This document shows positions 40,401 to 54,099 of a stretch of 64,000 nucleotides of DNA, piece after piece. Made by a program: the position numbers and the translations under genes. The stretch lies in contig JAUPFV010000002.1 of NCBI GenBank assembly GCA_036936605.1, positions 249,695,305-249,759,304 of the forward strand. The letters are read 5' to 3'. Origin of the DNA: Limnanthes douglasii subsp. nivea (lineage: Eukaryota > Streptophyta > Magnoliopsida > Brassicales > Limnanthaceae). How positions within the stretch are numbered: the first letter of the stretch is position 1; every line of letters starts with the position of its first letter. The notes below the pieces were generated by a model. It saw only the letters and a program-made list of their open reading frames with translations. It ran no database searches and was not told the DNA's origin.

Positions 40401-41600
40401 AATAGTTTTCTTTTTAAATGATCATTTTTTGTATTTTTACTTTTGTTCCAAATAGTTCAATAAAAATAAAAACATTCTCTGAAATTGTCATTTTTTAATT
40501 ATTTTAGAAATTGTTAAAAAAAACAAAACTATAATGTGAACTTATTTTTTTATTTATCGTTTTCCAAAAAAACTTGTCCAAATATAATTACTCCGTAAAA
40601 TTGTTATTATCTTTTTAAAAATTCTTTTTCTTCTTCATTTTTTCTATTTTTAAACATATTTTTTACCTAAAACTAAAACTAAAACTAAAACAAAAAATAA
40701 AAATTATAAACTTTTTATTAAAAATAATAATAAAATTGTTACACAATATAATAAAGGGTGAGTTACAGACAAAGGCCTCGTTAACAAACCTATTACACAT
40801 AAAGGTCCTAAATATTTAGTTAGTCAGATGAAGTCAGTTATTTTGGGGTATTTTTAAATAATATAGCAAAAAGTAATTAACTTTGACTATGAAGTAGAGA
40901 TATAATTGAGTTGGTTCACTAAATGTTTAGAGTTAAAATTCCACATAAGAAGTAAATATTTCATCCTCCCCATACAAAAATTCAAATATTTTTCTATAGG
41001 TTGATTGGTTCTGACATCTTAATAGGCGAACAAAGTCCATGGACCAACTTTTACTTATCAAGCCCAAGGTCCAAAGCCCATAAATAAATAAATAAAATTT
41101 AATAATAATAATAATAATAATAATAATATATGGTACAGTAAATGTTGGTTAAATAATTCTTTGGTCCGATTTTTCATTCATATAATTCTGTCATCATCAG
41201 ATAACATATTTAGTCCTCTCAAAAGCCATTTTGTGAAGGACTAATATACGCGCATCAGACACTTTTCACACCTATCCCTTTGTATTTTACTTCAAAATCT
41301 TAGTCTTATCAAAGTAATAACTTTGACTCTTCAGATGGCTCCGTTCGGATATATTCATTGGTATTCTTTTTGTGAAGTACAACCGGATATTATTGTACAC
41401 GTTCCACCAATACACTAGTCCCACGAATCCTTTCAGTATTTGGCGAGAAGTGACAGCAGCTAGAAACGGTTAAATTGTTATAGAAATTATAGTCGTTGGA
41501 ATCTTTTCTATTATTAAGAATTATAATTGATGGAATTATACAATTCCTTATAAAAACGTTTCCCTTATTTTTTTTCTTTTACAATAGATTATAGAGAGAG
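40401..41600. other. AT-rich intergenic DNA with simple repeats
   Basis: No gene seen. (AAT)n lies at 41101-41127. A TATA-like CCTTATAAAAACG at about 41549 and a GAGAGAGAGA tract at about 41598 directly precede the gag-like region, and could be promoter relics of that element. Confidence 0.5.
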
Positions 41601-41619
41601 AGAGAGAATTTTTAGAAAG

Positions 41620-44600
41620 ATAAATTATGTCCCCTTACCGCAAATTCAATCGTCGGTCACATTTTTTCACCGTCCATCGTAATCACCACTGTAAAACTAC
41701 TTTCTTGTGACGTTCTTGTTTTTTAGTTTGCATGTTCAATACAAGAAAAGATTTGACTGAGTGGTTGTGTTTATTGGATAAAGTTAAAGAGAAAAATAAA
41801 GTAAAGTTGGTAGCTGGATTACCCGCATCCGAAGGAAAAGTTACCATTACCCAAACTTTTGATTACCGAAGTGTTTACCCTATAATAGGCATAATATCTC
41901 AATTGAACCTCAATCCATTGTTCATTATTTTACTTAAAAAATATACTAATCGATACCAACACAATTCCATTAAGTGACTAGTCATAGAAATCCATTTACC
42001 TTTATAGCTATGGGTTCTGATACCGAAGAGAATTTTCCGCCGAAAATGCATAGGCCACCAAAGTTGCTATAATTCAGTCTTTTAAGAGTAAAGAATTTGC
42101 CCATCAACCTCAACCACCATTATTTATTTCTCAATAAATTAAGCCTCTGGATCTAACCCAGGGACGCTAGTTGACAAAGAGGATAATTTTGGGATTTAAT
42201 CATCTTTGGAGATGCCCGGTCAATCCAGATAGAACATTGAGACTTCAAAAGAGCATAGATAAAGTTACCAAAGGGGGAGAATTAGAACTCCCTCATTCAT
42301 TGGTCAGACAAGTAGGTCATACTTTCAAAAGGTAAGTCACGAGTATTTTCTTGCTCTTGACAAAATTCCTTACAATTATTTTCCTTAGAGTGAACTAAAT
42401 GCTCTTCGTGAGAAAAGAAGGTTTATGAAGGAAGTGAAGATGTGATTACCCATGAAGGGTGAAACACTCATGAATTCTGGAGGATTGAGAGTTGGTGGTG
42501 TACCTAGATGTATTGGATTGGGGTCTCTAGTTTCCCTTATACACAGAGATAGTCAATTACTTTGATTTGGTGGGATTGTGTCCCAGTGAGACTAGTCTGA
42601 ATGCATGGTTTACTCTGATGCCATGTATCATAGTATCTAGGTTTTCACAAATCTTAATATTGATGGAACATTTTGCTTCCATAGCTGGGTTATGGTGAAA
42701 TTTATAAATCCATTTCTACTTTTTTAATATAGGGTACGAATACAATGTCTTAAATGACTTGTTGGAGGCTGATAAGCTATGGAAGATGCAATTTATTTTC
42801 ACCAGTGGTTATTGGGAGAATGGCAAGAAAATTAATTCGAAAGAAATCTGAGTCGTGTCCCAAGATTTTGGAAAGACACAAATATTCCTCGAATTTGTTT
42901 TATTATTTATTCCTTTGTTACCTTCTGCATCTGTAACTTGTTTAAAACTTTCCTATGCAACAATATTGAAATCTAATTTGCAGTATTTGGAAGCTTCTAA
43001 GGTACCATTAAGAACTTGCATCAATTAGCAGAAGAGAATTGGCCCAACGCCTTCCATAAGTGTTTTACTTTGAATAACCTAGTTCAGAGCCATCTTTGGA
43101 GGACCAGTTCAGATTAAGTTCTGTCGTGACAATAATGTACTACTCCACATCGTCCCTCAACCATTCTTTATAGAATCGAAGCTATTGAAAACAACAGTTT
43201 TCTTTTGATTAGGACTATAGCCCTCAGTCATCGGGTGAATAAAGGTAAAGCTAGTAAACAAGGTTCTAAAAAACATTATTGATACCGAGATAGTGGTACA
43301 ACGTTATGAGCCTTTACAAGTAACCTTTGATGCTAACGTTGAAATAAATAATACAACCAAAGAATTTCATGTCTTAAAAAGTAAAAAGACACACACGAGA
43401 AGCAAGCATATAGGTGATAAAATAGAGAAGAAAAAGAAGAAGAAGAAGAGTACCAGCTTAGAAATTATCCTTACCATCGTCCAAATTAGCCCTTTTCAAG
43501 CTAGCTTTCATTCACTAAATAGAACCAATTCTCTTTTGGTTCAAGTGACAAAAGAACATGCTTTTAATGAAAATAACCGTATTGCTACTATGAAAGATAT
43601 GGGTACTATAAATGGGATATGTTTTTAAGCCTTTGAAAAGAAATTTATTGACCCGAATGAACCCTTCATAAATGTGCTTTTTCAGCTCGTGAAGGAGTAA
43701 AATATGATCGATTATTCAATATTAAGATTTGTAAGGCTTATTGTTGAGTTAGAAAAGGTAGTTAAGTCACATCAGCAAACCATTACTTTACTTAAAGAAG
43801 AATCACATTTATAATAAGCAAGTTATTTCGTAATACTTTGTTTGGTTTTTTTTGAAAATTCAGTGACTTACCGAAGGTATTTTGTATTTGATTCACTATC
43901 AATTAATTAACTTTTTTTAAAGTAAACAGATAGGTCGAGAATAACTTATCAAATACCTTTCATAACTACTTTACTTCGCACAACCTAGTCTGGAGTAATC
44001 TTTGGTAGACTAGTACTGAACGCAATCTGCCATATCGTCCATCGATTATTCTTGACCGAATTAAAAATTTCGATGGAAATCTTAATCTTCTGAACAATAT
44101 GAGGGATCCCAGTCATAGGGTAGAAAAAAGTGATGCTAAGGGGTTGGGTTTGAAGAAGAATACCACAAGTATTGATGAAACAAATCAACATGAAGATTGA
44201 TACCTGCTAACAATTAAACTGGTGTTAAAGTTAGTGAGATAGTTGAGAAGCCCCCATATGTTAAAATAAATAAAAAACTGAGTGCCTTAAAAACCCAAAA
44301 TGAGGACAAACACAATAGTGAGAGATAGAAGAAAAAGAAGAAGATGCCAAAGTTTAGCTCTTAGATCATCCTCGTAACAGCTCAAGTTATGCTTCCAATA
44401 GAGACTGGATTATTTTCCTACCTTATTCGGTCAAAAGAAGAACAATAATTTCCCACAATCGATTTAGAGGGCTTCGAACGACAATGCCCTAATCTGAATA
44501 GTCATGTCGACGTGCCTTTTCAGTGGAAGAATAAGACACACTTACTCACTCAGTTTTAGGCTTTGTGAGGTCCATTATCAAGCTACAAATGGAGGTTAGA

Positions 44601-45760
44601 GCACACCAAGAAACAATCACATTGCTTAAGAACAAATGTGAGGGTCACAAGAAGGCCTTCGAAGAACAACGAGAGAATGCTTATGGTTTATTAAACCAAG
44701 TTGTATGCGCTGAAGAATGGCTTAAATAACTAAACATCGCTCTCCAAGATGAAATTACTGAGTTGTAGTTGGTGGGAGTTAATTCTTGTCGGAAGGGTCT
44801 TTTTGGTCTTTTTTTGATGGGGAATTAACTTTTAAAGTATAAGGTAAAGAGATAAAAGAGGTGTGTGCTAGTGATTAAGATTATTAGAAAACGTCTAACC
44901 TATTAAATATGGTTGGTTGGGTTATTTATACTCTTGTTTTATGACCCATGGGTCGTTTGCGTCGAACCTTGGACTCCGATCCATTTCAAAGTTTTGTTTA
45001 ACACACACCTAAGTCATAATCCACTTAGGTCTACTGTTCATCGAAAGTTTGGTGTAGAAGATGTTCGAATTACCCCTTCTGATTTTGTCCCAATGGCCTT
45101 CCAAAAATATCCGACCCTACCAGTAGTCATCCAAAGCATATGAAATTCAAAAATATAAGAACCAGACAATAATTGGTAAGACTGTTATATAGTATTTGTT
45201 GAAAACCTTAAACGACCAAGATGCTCTTACTAAAAAATAAAGGAGAGATAATTTCATTTAAGACTCAACCTGTGAAAGATAAGGAAGTTGTAGTGGATAA
45301 GTATGTTGATAAAATCTTAGAGTTCTTATACAAGAAATATGCTTCAATCAAGTCTGACATGGTCTCAGACTTTTACAAAGCATTCATAAAGTTGAACCTC
45401 AGATCTCTATAAGAGTTAGTCTCATAAGAATTATGACCTAATGATATGGCCTTAGTAGATCAACTAGGTATTCAACTAGATACCAATAAAAAAAGTATTC
45501 ATGAAAGTGAATGTGGAGGCTCCAAATATAGGAGCTCCCAAGAAGATGATTCTCAAGGGGATAAGCCCAAAGACAATTGATCTTATGTTTATTTTACTAG
45601 TTTCTTGTACCACAATTTGTTGTAAGTCATTGGTATGGCCAATGATTTTTGTATTACTATGTATTCAATTTTTGTATAAGTCATTGGCATGGCGAGGTAT
45701 TTTGTAATCAAGATTTATGAATGAATTTCACATTTATTTTATCATTTATCTATAAACCGA
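41620..45760 (+). mobile_element. degenerate plus-strand retroelement gag-like region
   Basis: Pieces of one long protein are spread over 4 kb with many stops. The most telling is NYFDLVGLCPSETSLNAWF at about 42554-42612, followed by FTSGYW near 42800. This fits the plant 'putative gypsy-type transposon' gag-like domain. Later a lysine-rich segment (43420-43450) and coiled-coil-like repeats ending TITLLK appear. There is no protease, polymerase or integrase on this strand. A segment is duplicated internally (43056-43815 and 43961-44640). The family assignment is moderate. Confidence 0.5.
43056..44640 (+). repeat. ~905-bp tandem duplication inside the gag-like region
   Basis: Two diverged units start at about 43056 and 43961. 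Each begins CATAA(G/C)T.., continues AACCTAGT(T/C)(C/T)(A/G)GAG..ATCTTTGG, encodes HRV(N/E)K after about 180 bp, and ends with a coiled-coil piece containing QTITLLKEE (about 43785) or ETITLLKNK (about 44612). Confidence 0.6.
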
Positions 45761-45860
45761 TAAATCATCTGTCAAATAGCCCATTCAATTTTTTTATATT
45801 CAAAGGTAATCAAAGTATTTATTTGAATTTAGACAATAATACATTCGAATGAGATTATTA

Positions 45861-46075
45861 TGACTAACTAGTGTTGGAACATTTTAATTTTGACCAACTA
45901 AATTTGGAACCGTTACACATGACGAACTAGTGTTAACACCTTTTAATTGTGGCTAACTACTGTTGGAACTTTTACACATGACCAACTAATGTTTGAAAAT
46001 TTTAACCGTGACCAACATGTGTTGGAACCTTTATACATGAGCAACTACTGTTAAAACCTTTTAATTATGATACCA
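45861..46075. repeat. degenerate 30-36-bp array, TGACCAACTAGTGTTGGAAC motif
   Basis: Six to seven units of the form (T/A)GACCAACTA(G/A)TGTT(G/A)GAAC(C/A)TTTTA, alternating between 'ACACATGAC' and 'AATTGTGAC' junctions. It lies between the gag-like region and the gypsy remnant. Confidence 0.75.
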
Positions 46076-49000
46076 ATAATATTTTAATCACACAAATAAA
46101 ATAACACAATAATTATAAAAGACAAAATGAGTCATAAATTTCAAGTGGTTTGGACACCTCATTAAAACCTCCCAGATCCATTCGGGTAGGAAAAATGATT
46201 CCTTGAAGATTTAAATAAGAAAATTAAAAGATAAAATATGGTTTCTCTTTATAATTATTCAAGATAGAATCTTAAGGTATTCAATATTTAATGGCTGTCG
46301 AAGATGATTGTCTTCTCGATCTATCAACCGATAGGTTATATGTTTAATTTTTTTCAATAACTCAATATAGTCCTTTATAGTTGGGTGCTAACTTCTCTAG
46401 CCTTTTATTTTTGGTATATGTGAAGAATTTTTTAGAATTCTATCCCCCACTTCAAATTCTCTCCTTTGAACTCGAGATGCATATCTGCTTCTCATCGGGG
46501 TCTGATAATGAATAAACCTTAGATGGGTCATTGTCCAATTCTCTTCAATCAGGTTTAACTTAGATCTCTTGGCTATATTGTTATCCTTTTCGAATTAATT
46601 TTTAATCTGGAATAATATGGGGGTAGACTCAGCTGGAGTTACTGCATTTATCCCATAAACCAACGCAAATGGCGATTTTTGGGTTGCTATTCGGGGTGTA
46701 GTATGATAAGCCCATAATAATTCTTATAAATAAATTTTTACATTTCCACATGCCTCTTCTAAATTTTTCTTCAATCCGTTGAGGATGGTTCTATTAACAA
46801 CTTGCACTTTCCCGTTAGCTAGGGGATGCAAAATGTGATGAAAGACAATGTCCAATCCCTCAAGAAGTACAAAATGCTTCCATGTCTCTATTTTTTAATT
46901 GAGGGTCATTATCTATCATAATGATTCTTGAGATTTCAAACCTACATCATATATTAGACAAATATTTTAGACGTAGTTCTGGATAGAGGTTCTGCTTTCA
47001 CCCAGTTAGAAAGATAATCAACTGCCAAAATCATAGTTTGACGACCTCCAGATGTCATTGGCAGAGGTCCAACCAAATCAAGCCTTCATCTATCGAAGAA
47101 AAATACCTCGGATATAGATTCTAATGGTACAAATGGAATATATATTACGTTTGTAAATCTTTGACAGAGTTCGTACCGTCAGACTAAATTTTTAGCATCT
47201 GCCATAATTGAAGGGCAATGCTATCATGCCAATAAAACTTTTAGTTGAAGTCTTACATCCACAAGGGACTGACCTATCCTCATTGTGTAATTTTGATAAC
47301 ATCATTTGAGATTCGCTAATTCCAAGCCATCGTAATAATGGTCGAATGGAAGACTTCTTATAGAGGATATCCCCAAGGATCATGAAACCATGTGTTTTGA
47401 ACCTTAGATTTTTTGCCGCTGCTTTAACAATAGGCAAATCTCCTTTAATGATAAATTCATTGATCTCATACCTCCAATATTTATAAGAGTTGGTTGAGAT
47501 TTGGAGTGTCTCTTTGATGGTTCATCTAATCTCATAGTCTGTTACTATCGAAGGGTACTCTTGTATGAGAATTCATGGATATCCTTCATTATAAGAAATG
47601 GTAGCTAAAGAATCGGGGATCAAACTTTTGGCCCTCATGACATATTTTTACTTAATATGCTTAAAGATAATTGTTGTTTCTCTTAATGCATTTAAGTATT
47701 TTACCAAATGATCTTCTGTAGATTCCGACTGTCTTGTGACATGATTTACAACCAGTTACGAATCACTTATTAGATGGACTATTTTGGCACCGCAAATATG
47801 TGCTAGCCTTAATTCTACCAATTTTGTTTCATACTCTACTTTTTTATTTGATTATTTGAAATCAAAGTGTATGGTTTGATACATAGAATCTCTCAAGGGA
47901 GATACTATGTAAATTTATGCTTCACAACTTGAGACATTTGAACCCCCATCTGTTTGAATTGCCCATCCACTCAAAGGTTTACAAATAGTTGGCTATGGTT
48001 ATGATCACTCAAAATGGAATTTGAATAAAAAATCTACCATAACTTGTCCTTTAATTATTATCCGAGGATCAAATTCAATATCATAATCTCATATAATTTC
48101 ATGTCCGACTTAGTCATCCGACTTGACAAGTCTGGTATATGTAATATATATATATTTTTAGTGAAAATAAAGTTTGGATAGTAATCGAATGAGCTTGGAA
48201 ATATGGTCTCATATTTCGAGTTCCAACTACTATAGCTAAAACTAAATTTAACAATTTTAAGTATATATTTTCTGCATCTAGCAAGCTTTTACTTATACAA
48301 TAAACACGACGTGGGTAACCTTTAACTTCTTTAGCCAAGACTATACATACCGCATAATCAGAGACTGCCAAGTAGATATACAATATTTCTCATATAGATG
48401 ACTTGGTTAACATCTCCGGAGAAGATAAATATTCTTTAATTTTTGTGTAGGTTTCATCACACTCCACAGTTTAGTTAAATTCCTTCACATTTCTTAGAAT
48501 ATTAAAAACGATACACACTTATCTGAAGGCATTGATATGAATAAGTTTAAAGAAGTCAACCTTCCCTTCAGTATTTATACTTCTTTGATAGAACTTGGAA
48601 GATTCGTAGCAATTGATGCACTCAATTATGTTGTATCAGTTTAAATACATTTTTCACTAACAATGTATCGCAATAATTTCATGGACTGGGCCCCAAATGT
48701 ACATTTTTATGGGTCCAATTTTAAATTGATGATTTTAATATTGGAAAAATATTTCTTCAGATTGGAGAAATGATTTTTATATCTCATACTTTTTACTAAC
48801 ATATCGTCAATGTAAACCTCAACAATTATTCCAATATAATTAGCAAATACTTTATTAACCAAATGTTGATAATAAGCCCCAATATATTTTTTTTAAACTG
48901 AATGGCATATATTTATAGCAGTGAAGGCCCTTATCTGTTATAAGTATGGTGGTGTTTTGGTCCCTCGGATCCGTTTGTATCTGGTTATACTCTACAAACG

Positions 49001-49238
49001 TATCCACGAATGACAATATCTTATTTCCATAAACAGATTCTTCAAACAAGCCCGGTTTAGATATATGAAGTCAACACACATACGATGCTTCCCATTTTTC
49101 GTTTTCATTAGTATTAGGTTTGCTATCTACAAAGGTACTGAGATTCCTGGATATGCTCTACTTTTGTTAACCGATTTCCTCGACAACAATGCCTTCATAT
49201 CGTTAAGTAGAAAAATATCTTCATTTTTGCATAACTAG

Positions 49239-49647
49239 TAGTCCTATTATCGGGTCGGGTCGGTCCAGTTTTGGACGGGACCGGGACCGACTCGTTAAGC
49301 TACCGGACAGGTCGAGCCGGACCGTTAAACGAAGGGAGCCAAATATGATGGACCGGGACCGGTTTGTTAAGAGTCGAGTTGGTCCGGTCTGACTCTTAAC
49401 GGGCGGGTTTGCTAGTTTATCATAATTTTTTTAAGGTCTTAGTTAAATATATACATAGATTAGGAAACAAATTATATATCTCTCTTACCGGGCTGGTTCC
49501 CGGGCGGCCGGTCCAAACCGGTAAGAGATTCGGTCCAAAATTTTGGTTCCCAACCCGCTCCCTAAGCTATCCGGACCGGTCTCGGGCGGGCCTTACCGGT
49601 CCGGTCCCGGGCGGGTTAACGGGTTGGGAGGCCCCCTAACAGCCCTA
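49239..49647. mobile_element. GC-rich hAT-like non-autonomous element
   Basis: A 409-bp island, far GC-richer than its surroundings, made of GGACCGG/CCGGTCC words. The 8-bp flanks ATAACTAG (49231-49238) and ATAACGAG (49648-49655) match at 7 of 8. The left end TAGTCCTATTATCGGG and the right end read inward (TAGGGCTGTTAGGGGG) are imperfect inverted repeats of the hAT TAGGGCTG type. It sits upstream of the gypsy reverse transcriptase motif. It has no coding capacity. Confidence 0.75.
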
Positions 49648-51049
49648 ATAACGAGGCATACATTGTGTCGTATTACTAACTTATGGCATATAATACTTGT
49701 AAGGACACTTGTTACATATTCATTACACAATGCAAACATATATAAATTTTCAGATAAAATAATAATTAATGTTCCCCCTTACAATTGGTGAAAATTGGGC
49801 TCTAAAGTTTACACTTTTTCCATTTGGGGAAGTATATAACTCAATATCTTCATTGAGTAAACTTAGATAATTTATACTCAATCTTAGTTTTCGCATCCTG
49901 TAGTGTTTTAGAAGCCAACACATTAACAAAACAATATATGTCCACTCTATGACTACTTTAGACAACTCTAACTTGAACCTAACAATATATTTCAAACATT
50001 GATAAGCCGTTGAAGAAACGACGTGCACCATTGATAACCAAAATCTACCAAATATGGCATTGTATAAAGTTAAAGCATCAATGACTATAAAGAGAACGCT
50101 GACTATCTTTTTGAAGGGTCGTTTTATAAAGAAAGTATCACTTTTGAACTTCCCTATCACAATTGCAGTACTTCATGTGAACCCTATTATTTTTCTGTTT
50201 CACCTGAGTATAATTGTAGCGTTTCTTATTTGTTTGTAGGTAGACATAAATAAAATATTCGTTGAACTACTTGTATCAACTAAGATCCTTCGAATTTCAG
50301 TTCCCTCAACTGCCACTCTGATTACCACAACATCTTCATGTGCCCTAACAACATCTCTCAGATCATCACCATCAAATACAATAAATGACACCTGATCTTG
50401 GTAAATATAGGAAGAAATCTTCCCTTCTAAGTGGGTTATCAAGCTGACAATATAAATCTTTCTTGAGAAACCCGAAGGCCCTGATACTGTATCATTATCG
50501 AAGATGGTTAAAGACTTAAAAAAGTTCATGCAACTCTTTAACACTTCCTATATTTTGAGGTTAATTTATTACCATAATGCTTTCCCAGGTCATGATCAGG
50601 GTCAAGCGATTCTGAATCTATATTGAAGTCATTGTATGGTCCAATGATAATCATAATATTTTCTTATTTAGGGACTGCTAATCATATTCATTCGGATAAT
50701 AACTTGACCAACATTTGGGGTTTACGGTCGACTCCTCAATTGGGTTTTGACAAAGGTTGTCAATTTCCCATTTTCGATTATAGTTAATATCTCTTGTTAC
50801 AAAGCAATACAATTATTTGTATCGTGGCCTACATCATTGTGATACTTACAAAATCAGGTATTTTGATTTTCTCTCAGAGCTTGACGAAGTCATGGCCTTC
50901 TAAACTTAACAAAATTATTTTCCTTGTCAAAAACGGTGGCAACACTCTCCGTCAGCTTTGCAAACTAATTAGGTCGAGCCTATGTTACCCTCTGGATCTA
51001 TATTGTTGACCTTGTGTATGCTGGTTTACCCTAGGTCGAGGTATATTCT

Positions 51050-51960
51050 GATTAAAGTCATTCAAATGGGAGCCGGTGATGGTTTGTGCTTATTGTTGTC
51101 GGTTTAATCTTGTTTGTTGGTGTGGATAATACTTGTTTATACTTTTTTTTAAAGAGCTTCTGTTTTTATTTCAGGTTACGGATCCCGTTGACGCTTCCGG
51201 GTTTGGTGATGGCTCTCGGATGAAGAGACTGAAGAAGCGGGCGCAAAAACGGACAGGTAACAAACGTGATTTAGTATTTGATTCAGCGGTTCCGATTGAG
51301 GAGCTACCCATAGTTTCAGGACCCATGCTTCCGGATCTAGTTCCGCTTCCGCTACCCGTGGGTGACGCGCACCTCTCCCACCTAGAGGTCTTCTTAGAGC
51401 TCCTCCTCCCGCCAGACTACCTTCGATATTCGACGAGACATTCACCTCTCACGCTGCATACTACCTTTGGCAGGGAAATATAATATTTAAATTTGTAGTT
51501 GATATTTTAGTTTGCTACCGATTTAATATATACTAATATTGAGAGCGAATATTTTCGGGAGCACGAAATTCAGTTATACGCCTATCATCCCAACCATAGA
51601 GATTGGAGTATAGCCTCCCTGAGTAGGGTACGCATCGTACTTGATGGTACGCTTTTTGGTAGATTGACCGAGTCGTTCTCGTGCATGCACACTCACTCCA
51701 GCATGACGGATGTATTTTTTTGGAGCGGTGACATATGAAAATAATCAGTTTTCATTTTTCATTTGGTGAGATGATGATCACCCTTTACGACGTGTCCACT
51801 ATATTGGGACTCGCATTAGATTGTCAACTTGCTACTTTATCTGTTATTTCCGACAAGTCGTTGGCCATGCATGAGGGCGTTTCTTCTACCTTAATCTATA
51901 TCCCAACCTGTGACAGCAAACCCCCAGAAGACATTGTTTTTTCCTTGTGACATTATCGAT
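51050..51960 (+). pseudogene. PMD gene fragment nested in the gypsy remnant
   Basis: On the plus strand, against the direction of the host element, the reading frame gives TGNKRDLVFDSAVPIEELPI (51257-51315). Then with shifts it gives SSMTDVFFW and ISFHFSFGEMMITLYDVSTI and LGLALD (51690-51830). This is the N-terminal half and core of a plant mobile domain (compare GEMTVTLDDVHAITGL in element A). No transposase or terminal repeats were found nearby, so it may be a captured fragment or a truncated MULE. Confidence 0.65.
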
Positions 51961-53196
51961 TAATTCTCGAAGAAGAAGCCTATACCTAAAAGAATCTATA
52001 ACTACTTGTTTAAATAATATTCCGAGCCATTTTTAGTTTCCACAAAACGCTTAATGTAATCTTTTAGACTTTCTTCAATTAACTATCGACAGTGAATTAT
52101 CATATCTCCATTTCTTTGTATTTCTTTGTTCCAATAAATTTCCTTTGAAAAGCCATTTAGAAAATATCAAAATGTTTTATGGATCCCTGTAGAAGCCAAT
52201 TATACAATTTCAAAATGCTATCTTTGAGGTTTGGGAAAAATCCTGACATAATAACTTATCATCATCTACTAATTTTATCATGAAGTTCTAGAACTGTTCA
52301 ATATGGTTATCTAGATATTTACTCTCATCGATTTTTTACATTTTGTGTATATCGAACCGCCTGGGCAGATGTCCACAGAGAATCCCTGCAGAAAGAGAAG
52401 ATCACCTTCAATTATGTCCTTGACTAAACTTGTGACCCTCGTTAACTGTTGAAAAAATACCATGTTCGGATTGTATAACAAAATGATCATTCACTTGATA
52501 GTCAATAGTGTTGTTTCTAAAAATTTCTATATTTCCCTCAATTTTTGTTTTTTATTTACCTTTTTGAACTATCTGTTTATCCGAGAAAGTGTGTTGTTTA
52601 CTTGATCTTTGATATCAATTGGTATATTTCTTTGGATAATGCTTATCACCATGAGTTATTCTCTTTTTACGACGATAATCGTTATCCGGAGAAGATGGAA
52701 ATTTCTCGGACTCGGACACTGAATCTTCACTAGACTCTGAAGAACTATAACAATTTATGGTCTTACGTTTTTTATTTTATTTTATGAAATGATGGATTTT
52801 ATGTGATCGACCTGTTTTATACTTTTTCTAGATTGTGATGAGCGTCTGAGTCACAGCTTATTCATCAGAGCCCTATTGCTCTTTAGATTTGTGAACTTCC
52901 AAAGGAATTTTACTATGAGGGGTTATTACTTTTTTTTATATCTTAATGTCTCAATTTTCCCTGGCAACTGGTCATGCTCTTCTTACACAAATGAATGTTC
53001 TCATTTTTTGTCGATCATGTACAGTATTTGACCAGGATCCTCTCTGATCATAATTCATTCGATTACTTGGGCATGATCCATCTACATTTCAAAATCCATT
53101 TTTCAGTATATTCCAAAGACAAACTTAAACATATAAGGTTTTGAATGTCGTTATTAAAGTACCTCTATAGACTCCCACTATGGTCGCCATTAATCG

Positions 53197-53700
53197 TGTT
53201 AAATAATTTTTTAGGGTATTTCGTGATAACAAAAAATGTAATTGAATTTTTTAGGTAGGTTATAAAGAGAGAATCGGGCTAGCTGCTTATGGAAATCTTT
53301 AGAGAGAGATACTTTGACAGGTTCGGCAGTTAGTAAGAGATTCTATTATTTGCATTAAATGATTCCAATGCCTATTTATAGGCAAATTAGCCTAATGGGC
53401 CTAATGAGCTTTCATGTTCCATTGGCTTATATGGTAACCCAAGACCTTTTATACCCCTAACCCCATTATTATGTTAAATACCTCTAATTATTATATTTTA
53501 TTACATCAATATACATAAAGTAAACTTTAGAAAAATAACCCATTTGCCTGACTTGAGCTTTAGATAATTCAATCATCGTCATTAATAATATTTATTATAC
53601 CCAACTCAAGATCATATCAAGCAACATTTGACAACCCAATATTAAAGTCTTCTTGTTACACCGTAGTTTGAACATCCAAAACCTTTGACCCATCAAACTT
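53197..53700 (-). repeat. 5' LTR part of the gypsy remnant
   Basis: It starts TGTTAAATAATTTTTTAGGG next to a primer-site-like sequence and contains a minus-strand TATA box, CCTATAAATAGG, near 53371-53382. The outer boundary is not resolved because no second LTR was found. Confidence 0.55.
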
Positions 53701-54099
53701 CTGACCAAGGCCTAAACCCAACAATGGTTACACTTCATTTGCAAATTTTGAACCTGAAACCAGTTGAAACTCAGCTCCGGCATAAGCACCCTTGGATCCA
53801 CCTGTATGTTTAAACGTTATCTCAACTTAATCTCCATCTGTGGCACCTATTACATCTCTATGACGACCAAAACTCCAAGGTCTCATGTTGACGACGATTT
53901 TAATTGTCCTAACACCTCATTCACTCAATATTTTGCTGTGTCCATTTGTCATAAGCATAACCCTTACTCCGAGTAAAGTTTGGCTAATCTTATGAGTTGC
54001 TTAATGCTGCAAAGTACTTATCAATATTATAAGTTTGTATATAACAGGTTTATAAAAATATCAAATAAATCGTATGTTCACTAACATCATGCCATTGTT

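Larger units (their letters stand above)
46100..53700 (-). mobile_element. Ty3/gypsy (Tat-like) retrotransposon remnant
   Basis: Minus-strand order from right to left is: LTR part with TATA box (GCCTATAAATAGG, about 53370-53382), LTR edge at 53197, primer-site-like TGGCGACCATAGTGGGAG (about 53188-53171), gag (52.7-51.96 kb), zinc-finger-like CKYHNDVGHDTNNC (about 50835-50795), protease (RRILVDTSSSTNIL, about 50290-50250), reverse transcriptase (LSFVDTFVEYNQIQTDPRDQ, about 49030-48970), RNase H (YLAVSDYAVCIVLAKE, 48380-48330), integrase zinc region (47400-47200) and integrase core (GLDLVGPLPM-like, about 47070). Many stops occur, and the protease triplet is DTS instead of DTG. No matching left LTR was found. 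Right LTR end is uncertain. Confidence 0.75.

Noticed and set aside
51176..51445. Minus-strand frame of 89 codons in the PMD fragment
   Set aside because: It is the antisense shadow of the plus-strand PMD reading frame.
53764..53976. 70-codon plus-strand frame near the gypsy LTR
   Set aside because: No domain recognised, and it overlaps LTR-flanking non-coding sequence.
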